A stretch of 64,000 bases of DNA from Leadbettera azotonutricia ZAS-9 (GCF_000214355.1 NC_015577.1:558001-622000); one strand, 5' to 3'. Positions 7,854 to 17,400 are shown, numbered from the stretch's first letter. Numbers and translations: made by a program. Notes: a model not told the origin generated them from the sequence alone.

Positions 7854-10800
7854 ATGAGTTTAGCTAAATCAGTTGTATCACGGCCCACAACCGTATTTAT
7901 TATTTTTGTTCTGCTTATCATGTTGGGGGTTTTTGCGTTTATCAATCTTCCTATTGACCTCATGCCGGAAATAAACCCCCCGTACCTGGTTGTTTATACC
8001 AGTTACCCCGGAGCAGGTCCCGAGGAAGTTGAACGATCTGTAACCCGTCCCCTGGAAGCCGCACTTTCAAGCGCATCAAGTTTGGAAAAGGTAACCTCCA
8101 CCTCATCGAAGGGAACGAGCATGGTGATCATGCAGTTCACCTATGGTACGGACCTTGCGGATGCGTCCAATTCGGTACGCGATTCTCTGGAGCGCACCAG
8201 AAACTACATGCCTACAGGCGCGCAGTCTCCCATGATCTTCAAATTCGATCCTTCCATGATCCCCATCATGGGGCTTATGGTAACTGGGAACCGTTCGCCC
8301 GAAGAGCTGCGGCAAATTGCAGAAGATACTATTGTTCCCCGTATTGAGCAGACCCCCGGTGTGGCGACTGCCTCTGTTTCAGGGGGCCGCGAAAAGATCA
8401 TCAGGGTTGAAATACCCCAGTCCCGCCTTGAGGCTTACGGCCTTACCGTGACTGCCATTCAGCAGATGCTGGCTGCCCAGAACGCTCAAGTTGCGGCAGG
8501 TACCATCACGGAGGACGGCCTTTCCTATCTTCTTACCACCATGGGCGAATATACTTCCCTCGACCAGATACGGAATACCGTTATTTCCTACAAGGCTGTT
8601 TCCAGCGGGCAGGAGCTGCCCCGTTCTGTATACTTGAGGGACATTGCCAATGTGTATGAAGGCTACCGGGACGAGACTAGTATAGTCTATGTTAACGGTG
8701 TATCCGCAGTAATGCTGATGGTTCAGAAGCAGAGCGGAAAAAACTCTGTTCAAACTGCAAAGGATCTCAGGGTAAGGTTGGAAAGGATCGCCAGGGAAAT
8801 CCCCCAGGATATTAAGATATCCGAGCTTTTTAACACTACCGATCAGATTGAAAATTCAATAAACCAGGTAGGTTCAACTGCAGTTTCAGGCGCGCTCCTC
8901 GCAGTAATAGTACTGTTTATTTTCCTTCGTTCCATAAAGCCTACCTTGATAATAGGCATCAGTATTCCTGTGTCCATCATCATTACCATTATGTTGATGT
9001 ACTTTGCCCACCTCACCTTAAACCTCATGACCCTTGCGGGACTCATATTGGGGGTCGGTATGCTGGTAGATAACTCCATCGTTATTTTGGAGAATATCTA
9101 CCATTACCGTGAAAAAGGCGCAAAACTTTCCACCGCGTCGGTTATCGGTACCCAGGAAATGATAGTCGCCATCGTGGCTTCTACCCTCACTACCATCTGC
9201 GTATTTGCGCCATTGGTAATGTTCCAGGGCCTCCTTGAAATGGCAGGTGAAATGTTTTCGGGCCTCGCTTTTACGGTTGTAATTTCGCTGACCTCTTCGC
9301 TCCTCATAGCCATGTTCCTGGTGCCGGTTCTTTCAAGTCATTACCTTCCCCTGGTTACGCGCAAACAAAAACCGCTGAAAAGTTTTCTTGCTCCTGTAGA
9401 CAGGGCTTTTGAAAATTTCTTTACCCGCCTTGATAATAATTATCGCAAGGCCGTAGCATGGGTGCTGCATCACAAGGCCATTACTATCGGATTTTTGGCG
9501 GCACTCCTGGTAGGGAGCATTGCCCTGATTCCCGTCATTGGCTGGGTCTTTATGCCCGAGCAGGAAGCGGATTCAGTTTCTGTCAATGTAACCCTTCCCA
9601 TGGGAACTCCCCTGGCTGAAACCGAAGCTACCCTGCAGCAGATCCAGCGTATCGTTGAGCGGGAAGTTCAGGGATATGACAGGATTATGCTTAACGCCGG
9701 CGGCAGCGGCGGTATGATGGGCAGCGGGGGTGCCAATTCAGGTTCAGTCAGAATCAACCTCCCCAAATTCGAAGAACGTATAGACAGCGCCGATGAAATT
9801 AAAGCCAAGATCAGGACTCACTTCAACGAATTCCCCGGGGTAACCATTTACTTCAGCGCTGGAGGTATGTCGATGGGATCGGGAAACCCGGTGGATGTAA
9901 TACTCCGCACCGATAACCTTGTAAAAGGCAAGGTAATGGCAGACCAGATAGCAAAACTTTTAAAGGATAACCTGCCCGATATTACCGAACCTCGTGTTGA
10001 TCTGCAGGACGGCCTTCCCCAGATCGAAATAGAGCTTGACCGTGAGAGAATTTATGCCTTGGGCCTTAACACCTATACCATCGGCAATGAGATTAAAGCT
10101 GCAGTAGACGGCGTTACTGCTACCCGTTACAAGGAGGGCGGCACCGATTACGATGTAATACTGATATTGGCGGAAGCTGACCGGAGTACAAAGCCTGCGC
10201 TGGATCACATTTTTGTGAACAGCCAGGTTGCAGGCAAGGTACCGCTTTCCAACTTTGCCCGTTATGTAGAAGGTACGGGCCCCATGACTATCAGGCGTGA
10301 AAACCAGAGCCGTGTAATTCACATAACCGCCGGCGCCCAGCCGGGGACCAAGCTTAATCAGATTGAAGAAAGGGTAAGAAATATCATCACCGCCAATGTT
10401 CCTGCCGATGACGAAGTGCTGATTGAATACGGCGGGGACAATGCAGAAATGATGAAGATGATGAAGAACTTTGCGCTTATTCTTGTAGTTGCAGCTTGTC
10501 TCGTCTTCGGGGTCATGGCGTGTCTCTTTGAATCATTCAGGGATCCCTTCATCGTTATCTTTACTATTCCACTCTCGGTGATTGGTATTGTTGCTATCTA
10601 TCTCATAACAGGAGATGCCTTCAATATACTTACCGCCGTAGGGCTTCTGGTTCTGGTAGGTGTAATTGTAAACAACGGTATCGTACTTGTAGACTATACC
10701 AACCTTTTGAGAAAACGGGGCTACTCACTCCATGACGCCTGCGTTGAAGCTGCGGGCAACCGCTTACGGCCCATACTCATGACCACCCTTACCACAGTCC

Positions 10801-11108
10801 TTGGCCTTCTGCCCATGGCTTTCCTTCCCGGCGAAGGATCCGAACTGGTCGCGCCTATAGGAAAGACAGTCCTCGGAGGCCTCTCCTTTGGCACCCTGAT
10901 GACTCTGTTCCTCATGCCCACCGTTTATTTCCTGATGAACCGCAGTTCGGATCAGCGGGCTGCAAAAGCTGAGGCCAAGCGCGAAAGGATAGCCGCAGGG
11001 CTTTCCCGCAAAGAGGCAAAAGCAAAGGCTTCTTCCTCAGAAGGTACTGATACAGAAGCAGCAAAAGTAATTGATGGTGATGTTCAACCAGAGGGAGCCG
11101 GAATATGA
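7854..11108 (+). CDS. RND efflux pump inner-membrane transporter (HAE1/AcrB type)
   Basis: At 1084 residues it has the full AcrB-family length. The first TM segment (TTVFIIFVLLIMLGVFAFINLPIDLMPEINPPYLVV), the periplasmic porter loops (SYPGAGPEEVERSVTRPLE), the TM4 proton-relay segment GLILGVGMLVDNSIVILENIYHYREKG (the DN of the proton relay) and the second set of TM helices (GVIVNNGIVLVDYTNLLRKRGY) are all visible. A Gly/Met-rich loop (GGSGGMMGSGGANSGS) lies near residues 620-635, and the C-terminal tail is charged. It would export lipophilic or metal substrates by proton antiport; the substrate is not evident. Its stop overlaps the PII-like gene by ATGA. Confidence 0.94.
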   Translation: MSLAKSVVSRPTTVFIIFVLLIMLGVFAFINLPIDLMPEINPPYLVVYTSYPGAGPEEVERSVTRPLEAALSSASSLEKVTSTSSKGTSMVIMQFTYGTDLADASNSVRDSLERTRNYMPTGAQSPMIFKFDPSMIPIMGLMVTGNRSPEELRQIAEDTIVPRIEQTPGVATASVSGGREKIIRVEIPQSRLEAYGLTVTAIQQMLAAQNAQVAAGTITEDGLSYLLTTMGEYTSLDQIRNTVISYKAVSSGQELPRSVYLRDIANVYEGYRDETSIVYVNGVSAVMLMVQKQSGKNSVQTAKDLRVRLERIAREIPQDIKISELFNTTDQIENSINQVGSTAVSGALLAVIVLFIFLRSIKPTLIIGISIPVSIIITIMLMYFAHLTLNLMTLAGLILGVGMLVDNSIVILENIYHYREKGAKLSTASVIGTQEMIVAIVASTLTTICVFAPLVMFQGLLEMAGEMFSGLAFTVVISLTSSLLIAMFLVPVLSSHYLPLVTRKQKPLKSFLAPVDRAFENFFTRLDNNYRKAVAWVLHHKAITIGFLAALLVGSIALIPVIGWVFMPEQEADSVSVNVTLPMGTPLAETEATLQQIQRIVEREVQGYDRIMLNAGGSGGMMGSGGANSGSVRINLPKFEERIDSADEIKAKIRTHFNEFPGVTIYFSAGGMSMGSGNPVDVILRTDNLVKGKVMADQIAKLLKDNLPDITEPRVDLQDGLPQIEIELDRERIYALGLNTYTIGNEIKAAVDGVTATRYKEGGTDYDVILILAEADRSTKPALDHIFVNSQVAGKVPLSNFARYVEGTGPMTIRRENQSRVIHITAGAQPGTKLNQIEERVRNIITANVPADDEVLIEYGGDNAEMMKMMKNFALILVVAACLVFGVMACLFESFRDPFIVIFTIPLSVIGIVAIYLITGDAFNILTAVGLLVLVGVIVNNGIVLVDYTNLLRKRGYSLHDACVEAAGNRLRPILMTTLTTVLGLLPMAFLPGEGSELVAPIGKTVLGGLSFGTLMTLFLMPTVYFLMNRSSDQRAAKAEAKRERIAAGLSRKEAKAKASSSEGTDTEAAKVIDGDVQPEGAGI

Positions 11109-11401
11109 TGCGTATTGAAGTAGTAGCAAACCATTCGGTCGAAGAAAATATTCTCGAATCTCTCAAGGCAGAAGGCGTGGCAAAATTCTACACCAAATAC
11201 CCCAGCGTCTTTGGTGTAGGCTCCACAGGTCCCCGCATGGGAGACGCCATCTGGCCTGAAGAAAACTTCGCCCTTGTTATGTGGTGCGAGGAGGACGAAG
11301 CCAGAGGTATTGCCCGCGCGGTATCCCGTGTCAAGGAACACTTCCCCGATGAGGGCATCAAGGTTTTTGGCCTACCGCCTGAGCCTTCACCTTTAGTCTG
11401 A
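11105..11401 (+). CDS. PII-like small protein coupled to the RND pump
   Basis: A 98-residue protein whose ATG overlaps the stop of the RND gene (ATGA), implying translational coupling. The layout fits a ferredoxin-like PII-type fold: an initial strand (MRIEVVANHSVEENILESLKAEG), a variable T-loop-like part, NFALVMWCEEDEARGIARAVSRVKEHFP, then a Pro-rich end. It lacks the conserved Tyr-51 region of GlnB. Proteins of this shape occur next to RND and cation efflux genes and are thought to sense a small ligand or metal (family knowledge at superfamily level). It may gate or report on this pump (inference). Confidence 0.6.
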   Translation: MMRIEVVANHSVEENILESLKAEGVAKFYTKYPSVFGVGSTGPRMGDAIWPEENFALVMWCEEDEARGIARAVSRVKEHFPDEGIKVFGLPPEPSPLV

Positions 11402-11444
11402 ATTGTGGTAGCTTTAGCTATCTTCGATTTAAATGGAGGCCAAA

Positions 11445-11651
11445 ATGGCTGGCGGTTTGAATGTGGGCTGGATCCCCAATGTGATCCTTACGATTTTCTT
11501 TGATCCCCTTTGGCAGGGTATTAACCGGATACTTAGAGGCAAGCTGATCATCGGCCTACTGTGGATCATCACAGGCGGGATCTTCGGTATTGGCTGGATT
11601 ATCGATATTGTCACGGTGATCCTTAACAAGGATATCAGGATACTCGCCTAA
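11445..11651 (+). CDS. TM2-domain-like small membrane protein
   Basis: A 68-residue protein starting at the ATG 5 nt after GGAGG; an in-frame ATG 12 nt upstream would overlap that ribosome site and is rejected. Two hydrophobic helices (VILTIFFDPLWQGINRIL and GLLWIITGGIFGIGWIIDIVTVIL) are joined by a short basic turn. GIFGIGWIIDI matches the second helix of the TM2 domain (GxxGxWxxD). The function of bacterial TM2 proteins is largely unknown. It is the last gene before the terminator of the efflux operon. Confidence 0.65.
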   Translation: MAGGLNVGWIPNVILTIFFDPLWQGINRILRGKLIIGLLWIITGGIFGIGWIIDIVTVILNKDIRILA

Positions 11652-11672
11652 GTTAGCATTTTTCATCTAAAC

Positions 11673-11704
11673 AAAAAAACCCGCCTTGATGCGGGTTTTT
11701 TTGT
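11673..11704 (+). terminator. Rho-independent terminator of the efflux operon
   Basis: The hairpin AACCCGC-CTTGAT-GCGGGTT is followed by eight T residues and preceded by an A-run, so it can work on both strands. It separates the tetR-tolC-RND operon from the minus-strand PilZ gene that ends at 11723. Confidence 0.9.
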
Positions 11705-11722
11705 GCTTTACAGGTGTAAACC

Positions 11723-12496
11723 CTATTTAAACTGGCTGTCCATTTTTCCCTGAAAATTTGACTGTATGTACTTGCGTATCCTGGTCCGCACTTCGGGATC
11801 AATGCGCTGGGTAAAGAGCACGACGTAGATTTTATTGCTTCCGTCTATGCGGGAACCGAAGACTATGCCCTCGGCCTTGATGAGCATGGTCTGGAGCTTT
11901 ATCTGTATATCCTGAAAAAGAGTGTTTTTGACCAGTTCGGGATCAGCGTCAAAAGCGCAGGAAAAGCCCACCACCGAAATATCCTTAATAGCCCCGTTTA
12001 CGAAAGTCCCATTGATGGGGAAATTGACCGTAGTATTGGTTTCTGTTTCTGTAGTGGCCCGGATATATTTGCGCCTTCCCTTGGCATCGGCAGCCTTGAG
12101 TATATCCATGAGCTGCCTGATGGCAATGGAAAGATCCGATTTGACCACTGTATAGCCGCAACGGATCTTAACCTGGCCCAGGTACTTGCGCTTAAGGTTT
12201 TCATCCTCTCCCGAGCAGATTATCCCAATGCCGACACCTGAGGTTTCAGGATCGCCCATAACCCCCCGTATCCAGGCTTCCCATTCCGATTCGCTCATTC
12301 CATCGTTGATGTTGGCAAACACTATGGAAGATGGATATTTTTTGAGTATGCGCCGGAGTTTGGAATGGTCTTTTATGATATAGACCTCATATTCCTGCTG
12401 GATAAGTTCAGCAGCTACCTGGTTTTGGATAACCGCCGATGGGTAGAGGAAAAAGAGCTTCTTCCCCAGGATGTCTTCATTGCCTTCATTAGCCAT
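11723..12496 (-). CDS. PilZ-domain protein with receiver-like N-terminus
   Basis: A 257-residue cytoplasmic protein. Residues 12-130 look like a CheY-like alpha/beta fold (KLFFLYPSAVIQNQVAAELI, SIVFANIND, GVGIGIICSGED) but lack the standard acidic pocket and phospho-Asp pattern, so it is probably a degenerate receiver. The C-terminal part is a PilZ domain: GRRKYIRA (RxxxR) near 140 and IKDISVVGFSC near 168 (D/NxSxxG), the residues that contact cyclic di-GMP. It probably transmits c-di-GMP signals to motility or the envelope (inference). No partner gene is adjacent. The ends on both sides are separated from neighbours by 50 bp or less. Confidence 0.8.
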   Translation of the reverse strand: MANEGNEDILGKKLFFLYPSAVIQNQVAAELIQQEYEVYIIKDHSKLRRILKKYPSSIVFANINDGMSESEWEAWIRGVMGDPETSGVGIGIICSGEDENLKRKYLGQVKIRCGYTVVKSDLSIAIRQLMDILKAADAKGRRKYIRATTETETNTTVNFPINGTFVNGAIKDISVVGFSCAFDADPELVKNTLFQDIQIKLQTMLIKAEGIVFGSRIDGSNKIYVVLFTQRIDPEVRTRIRKYIQSNFQGKMDSQFK

Positions 12497-12550
12497 AATG
12501 TTATTCTAGACGATATTTGAGGATTTTGCAAAGACTCTTGTGGGATAAAA

Positions 12551-13606
12551 TCACTTGATCTTTACCAATTCCAGCTCAAAAACCAAAAAGCTGTTTGGGG
12601 GTATGGCGCCATTTCCTGCGCCGCGCTCGCCATAAGCAAGTTCCGGCGGGATAATGACGGTGCGTTTTTCACCGGGAGCCATGTCGAGGAGGGCCTCGTC
12701 CATGCCGGGAATGATGCGCCGTACGCCGACCTGGAAATCTGTGGCTCCACCGTGCACATCGGAATTGTCAAAGACCTCGCCCGAGAGGAACATGCCTTTA
12801 TATTTGGCGGAAACGGTCTTGCCTGCTGTGGGTTTCGCGCCTGAACCTTGCTTTTGCACAATGTACTTGAGGCCCGAGGCGGTTGTCACAGCGCCGGGAT
12901 ATTTTTTTTCTATCTCTGCCAGGGCCGCGCTTTTTTGGGATGAAAGTTTGGAAGTTTTGGCAGCGCTGGCGTTCCGCAGCAGTGCGTCAAAAGCAGCCTG
13001 ATCAGCCTTAAACGCATTAGCCTGGGGACCGTTGCGGATTATAGTTACCCGTTCGATACGGTCGCCCTGCCGTATGGCATTGACTACCTGCTGGCCCTGG
13101 ACGACCCGGCCAAACACGGTGTGGTGATCATCCAGGTGGGGGGTCGCAACATGGGTAATAAAGAACTGGCTGCCGTTGGTATCGGGGCCTGCATTGGCCA
13201 TGGAAAGGACCCCTGGGCCGTTGTGGCGCAGGCTGGGATCGAATTCATCGGGGAATTTGTACCCTGGGCCGCCTGTGCCATTCCCCACGGGATCGCCCCC
13301 CTGGATCATAAAATCCGCAATGACCCGATGAAAGGTGAGGCCATCGTAATAGCGTTTGCCCCCCGCAGTAGTCATTTTCCCTTCGGCGAGGGCCACGAAA
13401 TTGCAGACCGTGAGGGGCACTTTTTGATACTCCAGGCGTATCACAATATCGCCCTTTGCAGTGGTGATGCGGGCAAAAAGGCCATCCCCAAGAGCTGCAT
13501 CATCGGAGGCGGCGAAAGCTGATTCGGCCATCAATACCAACAAGAGACCGCCTAACCCTGCGCAGAGTGGGCGTTTAAAATTCAATTTTTTTGTAGAAAC
13601 ATTCAT
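12551..13606 (-). CDS. Exported dual-family immunophilin: cyclophilin-FKBP fusion
   Basis: A 351-residue peptidyl-prolyl isomerase with a signal peptide ([21 protein letters not shown]). Residues 42-200 are a cyclophilin domain ([45 protein letters not shown]), then a linker, then residues 245-351 an FKBP domain ([60 protein letters not shown]). Both catalytic pockets look intact. Dual-family immunophilins in both orders are described, including in treponemes; here the order is cyclophilin first. It should assist folding of periplasmic or outer-membrane proteins. Confidence 0.92.
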   Translation of the reverse strand: MNVSTKKLNFKRPLCAGLGGLLLVLMAESAFAASDDAALGDGLFARITTAKGDIVIRLEYQKVPLTVCNFVALAEGKMTTAGGKRYYDGLTFHRVIADFMIQGGDPVGNGTGGPGYKFPDEFDPSLRHNGPGVLSMANAGPDTNGSQFFITHVATPHLDDHHTVFGRVVQGQQVVNAIRQGDRIERVTIIRNGPQANAFKADQAAFDALLRNASAAKTSKLSSQKSAALAEIEKKYPGAVTTASGLKYIVQKQGSGAKPTAGKTVSAKYKGMFLSGEVFDNSDVHGGATDFQVGVRRIIPGMDEALLDMAPGEKRTVIIPPELAYGERGAGNGAIPPNSFLVFELELVKIK

Positions 13607-13702
13607 AATTCATTTTAGCATAAAGGCGCCTGACAGTAAACAGCGAAGCTCAGCCGAGGCACAGAGTACCGGAATTTCCCCTCCGGAGGCGCCTGATAAA
13701 AA

Positions 13703-14872
13703 CTATTCCGCCGCGATCCGGTAAATGGCTTCGACATCCCCGGCGTCCAGTTTCTTAAAGTTGCCTACAGGGCCGAATTTTACCGCCCTTTTGGCCATCT
13801 CGTTGATCCTGTCGGTTCCCAGTTTCGCATCGGCAAAGCTGACGGGAAGGCCGATGGAACGGAAGAAATTTTTGAGACGGAATATTCCCTCCAGGGCCGC
13901 CTGCTCGGGGTCATAAAAAGAACCATCCACTCCCCAAACCTTTTTGGCAAACCGGGCAAAACGCATGACATCTCCCTTAAGGTTATACTTGATCCAGGCG
14001 GGGAACACGATGGAAAGCCCTGCGCCGTGGGCTATGTCGTAGACGGCTGAAAGCTCATGCTCGATCACGTGGCTGGCCCAGTCCCCTATCCGGCCGGTAC
14101 TGAGAAGGTTGTTGTGGGCAATGGAACCGGCCCACATGATCTCCGCCCGGGCGTCGTAATCTTTTTCGCCCCCAGAGAACACTTTCCGGGCATTGCGGAT
14201 AATTGTCCGCATGGCTCCTTCGCAGAGTTCGTCGGTAAGCTCCACATGGGGTTCCTTGGTAAAGTATCGTTCCATAATATGGGCCAGCATATCCGCCACC
14301 CCGCAGGCGGTCTGGTAGGGGGGCAGGCTGTAGGTAAACTCGGGGTTAAGGATGGAAAACACCGGCCTGATGCATTCCTCGTCCACCGACTGCTTCCAGG
14401 GCCCCTTCTCATTGGTAATCACCGAGCTGACGCTGCTTTCGCTCCCCGCCGCAGGGATGGTCAGTACCGTAGCTACCGGCAAGGCAAGGGTGGCTGTTTT
14501 TTTATGATCGTAAAAATCCCACACGTCCCCGTCGTAAAGTGCGCCGATGGCAATGGCCTTGGCGGAATCAATTACCGAACCGCCCCCTACCGCCAAAATG
14601 AATTCAAGCTTTTCTTTTTTAACAATCTCTATCCCTTCGTAGACCTTGGAAAGCCGGGGATTGGGCTTGACCCCATCCAGTTCCACCCAGGAAACACCTG
14701 CCTTTTTGAGGCTGTCCTTGACGGAATCCAGAATCCCCGACTTGGCGGCATGGCCCCCTGAATGGTGGAGCAATACCCTTTTGGCGTATTTGGCAGTTTC
14801 GTCCCCTGCCTGTTTTTCTGTTCCCTTGCCGAAGATGATCTTGGTCCGGTTATAATATTCAAAATTTTGCAT
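13703..14872 (-). CDS. Iron-containing (butanol-type) alcohol dehydrogenase
   Basis: A 389-residue group III alcohol dehydrogenase. The start ATG at 14872 follows AGGAG; an upstream in-frame start at 14956 only adds unrelated residues. Dinucleotide binding is at ILAVGGGSVIDSAKAIAIGA near residue 90, and the metal ligands are in ACGVADMLAHIMERYF, IGDWASHVIEHELSAVYDIAHGAGL, the YqhD/BdhA arrangement. It would reduce aldehydes to alcohols with NAD(P)H, consistent with a fermentative organism. It is separated by about 25 bp from recR, which lies upstream on the same strand. Confidence 0.92.
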   Translation of the reverse strand: MQNFEYYNRTKIIFGKGTEKQAGDETAKYAKRVLLHHSGGHAAKSGILDSVKDSLKKAGVSWVELDGVKPNPRLSKVYEGIEIVKKEKLEFILAVGGGSVIDSAKAIAIGALYDGDVWDFYDHKKTATLALPVATVLTIPAAGSESSVSSVITNEKGPWKQSVDEECIRPVFSILNPEFTYSLPPYQTACGVADMLAHIMERYFTKEPHVELTDELCEGAMRTIIRNARKVFSGGEKDYDARAEIMWAGSIAHNNLLSTGRIGDWASHVIEHELSAVYDIAHGAGLSIVFPAWIKYNLKGDVMRFARFAKKVWGVDGSFYDPEQAALEGIFRLKNFFRSIGLPVSFADAKLGTDRINEMAKRAVKFGPVGNFKKLDAGDVEAIYRIAAE

Positions 14873-14897
14873 GATTCTCTCCTTTATTCGTAGATTA

Positions 14898-15506
14898 TTA
14901 TAGCTTAATCCTGCCTCTGAAACTACGGGACAGGGTGAGCCTGTCTGCATATTCAAGGTCGCCCCCTACAGGAAGGCCCGAAGCCAGGCGGGTGATTTCG
15001 AGGGGGGAGCCTTTCAGTTTTTCTTTTAAAAATTGCTGCAGGTAGAGGGCTGTGGTGTCCCCCTCAATCGTGGGGTTAAGGGCAAGGATAAGTTCCCGGG
15101 TTCCCTCTTCCTGAATGCGGCTTGCGAGTTTCCCGATGGAAAGATCCCCGGGGCCAACGCCTTCGAGGGGGGCAATGAGGCCGCCGAGCACATGGAAGAG
15201 GCCACGGTATTCGCGGGATTCTTCGATGACCCGCAGATCCTGGGCCCGCTCTACCACGCATAAAAGCGCGCGGTCACGGCTTGGGTCGGAGCATATAGGG
15301 CAGGGGTCGCTTTCGGTGTAAGCCCCGCAGCGTGAACAGCGTTTTATGGCATCGTGAAGGTTGTCAAGTTCGGAGGCTAGGGAATGGGCGTATGCGGGAT
15401 CAGTATCAAGTATATGATAGGCAAGACGGCCCGCGGTTTTTTTCCCGATTCCCGGGAGCCTTGAAAGGAGGGCAGTGAGCCTGTCGAGGGCATTCCCCGG
15501 TGTCAT
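14898..15506 (-). CDS. recR: Recombination mediator RecR
   Basis: A 202-residue protein of normal RecR length. The N-terminal helix-hairpin-helix is RLPGIGKKTAGRLAYHIL, the four-Cys zinc finger is CSRCGAYTESDPCPIC, and the Toprim domain includes LCVVERAQDLRVIEES and FHVLGGLIAPLEGVGPGDL. With RecO it loads RecA on SSB-coated gaps. Its start overlaps the ybaB stop by 4 bp, and the order dnaX-ybaB-recR is the widespread bacterial arrangement. Confidence 0.97.
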   Translation of the reverse strand: MTPGNALDRLTALLSRLPGIGKKTAGRLAYHILDTDPAYAHSLASELDNLHDAIKRCSRCGAYTESDPCPICSDPSRDRALLCVVERAQDLRVIEESREYRGLFHVLGGLIAPLEGVGPGDLSIGKLASRIQEEGTRELILALNPTIEGDTTALYLQQFLKEKLKGSPLEITRLASGLPVGGDLEYADRLTLSRSFRGRIKL

Positions 15507-15841
15507 TGCACCCCCGGTACCACGCCAGGGAAACCGCCAGGCGGGAAGCCGCCAGGCATGCCGGCAAGAGCGCCCATTTCGCGGTTCACGGTTTCGCGCG
15601 CTTTCTCGAGGGCGCTGTTGAAGGCGGCGGCTATAAGATCCTGAAGCATGTCGCGGTCTTCCATGGCCTCGGGGCTGATGCTTATCTGAAGCACTTCCAT
15701 GCGGCCGTTCATCGCAATCGTAACCATGCCGCCCCCCGAAGATCCTTCGATTCTGAGGCCGCCAAGCTTTTCCTGGAAAGCCCCCATTTGTTCCTGTATC
15801 TTCTGGGCATTTTTCAGTATGTCAAAAGGGTTGATGTTCAT
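15503..15841 (-). CDS. ybaB: YbaB/EbfC nucleoid-associated protein
   Basis: A 112-residue YbaB/EbfC protein. The core is visible (NPFDILKNAQKIQEQMGAFQ, GGGMVTIAMNGRMEVLQISISPEAM, LQDLIAAAFNSALEKARE) and the C-terminus ends in a Pro/Gly-rich tail (PGGFPPGGFPGVVPG). The homodimer binds DNA and, in Borrelia, EbfC is known to bind and bend it. It overlaps recR by 4 bp and starts 2 bp after the dnaX stop, indicating one transcript. Confidence 0.95.
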   Translation of the reverse strand: MNINPFDILKNAQKIQEQMGAFQEKLGGLRIEGSSGGGMVTIAMNGRMEVLQISISPEAMEDRDMLQDLIAAAFNSALEKARETVNREMGALAGMPGGFPPGGFPGVVPGVQ

Positions 15842-15842
15842 T

Positions 15843-17255
15843 TTATTCCGTCCCGCTTTTTATGATAGTTCCATTGAACAGTTTTAGCACTGTTTGTACG
15901 TCTGCGCTGAGATGGGGCTGGACAGGCGGCACAGCGGGCATTGCCGACAATGCAGCGGCTTCCCGTTCTTTTGCAGCCTTGTACGCTTTAAAGCCTTCAG
16001 ATAAAAACCCTTTCTGGCCGGGTTTGATTTCATCCCTTATCTCCCGCTGCGCAGGGGATGGGATTTCAACCCTGGGGCTTTCCGCCCCTTGCGCTAAAGG
16101 GCGGCTTACATCCCCTTTGAGGACAGCCCCTGCCCTGTTCACTGCCTCTGCAAGCTCGGCAGGGGAAATCCAGCGGTCGAGCCAACAGAGTTTCGATGCC
16201 AATGTTTCAAGCTCGAACCTGGGCGAAACTGAGTAGCGTATATCCCTGTGAAGATCAAAGAGCAGCTCCCCTGCATGGGCCAGCTTTTGGGTATCCAGCT
16301 TTTCCAGCACCTTTGCCGAGAAGCGTTCCGGCGGATAGCCGAGGAGGGATTCCCGCGTAACCCCTGCCTTAAGAAGATAGAGGCTGTGGTAGTAGCCCGC
16401 AAGATCGGTAACAAATTGTTCTACTGCGACACCGTCGCCAATGAGTTCATCAATTTTGGCAAGCGCCCCGGCAACATCGTTGGCCGCGCAGGCATCGGCA
16501 AATTCATTGAGCCTGTCGAGGCCCACAAGGCCGAGCTTTTCCCTGATAATATCGGACTGTATATTCCCATCAGAAAATGAAACCACCTGATCGAAAAGGG
16601 TGTATGCGTCCCGGAGGCTGCCGGTAGATTCTCTGGCAATCCAGAAGAGGGCCTCGTCCTCGGCTTCAATTTCCATTTCCCTGCAAGCCTGGGCCAAAAG
16701 GCTTTTGATGGTCTCGATGGGGATGAGCCTGAAATTGAACTGCTGGCACCGGCTCTTGATGGTAGCAGGCACCTTTTGGAGTTCGGTGGTGGCAAAAATA
16801 AAAATGACGCTTGGCGGCGGCTCTTCAATGGTTTTGAGGAGGGCGTTGAAGGCATTGTTCGAGAGCATGTGGACTTCGTCGATGATGTAAATCTTGAAGC
16901 GGCCCGAAGTGGGGGGGAAGAGGACTTCCTCCTTGATCTGCCGCACGTCATTGACGCCGGTGTTGGATGCCCCGTCTATCTCGATGACATCCATGCTGGA
17001 ACCCCTGGCTATTTCCTCGCACTGGGGGCAGCGGCCGCAGGGTGTGGGCGTGGGCCCTCTCTCGCAGCGGAGAGAGCGGGCAAGGATGCGGGCGGCGCTG
17101 GTCTTGCCGCAGCCCCTGGGGCCGGAAAAGAGGTAGGCATGGGCAATATGTCCGGTTTCCAGGGAGTTTTTGAGGGTAGCAGCCACAAATTCCTGGCCTG
17201 CCAGTTCATCAAAAGTCTTGGGCCGCTTCCGGGTGGCGGTTACTTCATAGGCCAT
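15843..17255 (-). CDS. dnaX: DNA polymerase III subunit gamma/tau
   Basis: A 470-residue clamp-loader ATPase. The Walker A motif is SGPRGCGKTSAARILARSL near residue 45, the zinc module is CGRCPQCEEI, Walker B/DExx is YIIDEVHMLS near 126, and sensor I is FATTELQKVPATIKSRCQ. The C-terminal tau extension is short and Ala/Pro-rich. The start ATG encodes MAYEVTATRKRP, the typical N-terminus. It heads the dnaX-ybaB-recR operon, with the SRP RNA gene just upstream on the same strand. Confidence 0.96.
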   Translation of the reverse strand: MAYEVTATRKRPKTFDELAGQEFVAATLKNSLETGHIAHAYLFSGPRGCGKTSAARILARSLRCERGPTPTPCGRCPQCEEIARGSSMDVIEIDGASNTGVNDVRQIKEEVLFPPTSGRFKIYIIDEVHMLSNNAFNALLKTIEEPPPSVIFIFATTELQKVPATIKSRCQQFNFRLIPIETIKSLLAQACREMEIEAEDEALFWIARESTGSLRDAYTLFDQVVSFSDGNIQSDIIREKLGLVGLDRLNEFADACAANDVAGALAKIDELIGDGVAVEQFVTDLAGYYHSLYLLKAGVTRESLLGYPPERFSAKVLEKLDTQKLAHAGELLFDLHRDIRYSVSPRFELETLASKLCWLDRWISPAELAEAVNRAGAVLKGDVSRPLAQGAESPRVEIPSPAQREIRDEIKPGQKGFLSEGFKAYKAAKEREAAALSAMPAVPPVQPHLSADVQTVLKLFNGTIIKSGTE

Positions 17256-17293
17256 AGCTTAAGTATACCCCAAAGGAGGCAAAAAAGAAAATG

Positions 17294-17400
17294 CCCCGCA
17301 GCCAGGAAATCCACGGCGCAGCGGTCAACCGCTTACCGTTGCTTCCTTCCGAACCTGGCGGAGTTAGGCGGCGGCCGCTCGCATGGCTCCTGGCTGTAGG
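17294..17400 (-). ncRNA. ffs: Small bacterial signal recognition particle RNA (4.5S type)
   Basis: Read on the minus strand, the segment has the SRP domain IV hallmark GCCAGGTTCGGAAGGAAGCA followed by ACGGTAAGCGG, with the GGAA tetraloop and the A-rich asymmetric bulge. The outer ends CAGCCAGGA (17388-17396) and TCCTGGCTG (17299-17307) pair to close a single hairpin of about 100 nt. It lacks an Alu domain. The exact 5' and 3' ends are estimated from pairing. Location beside dnaX is common. Confidence 0.93.
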
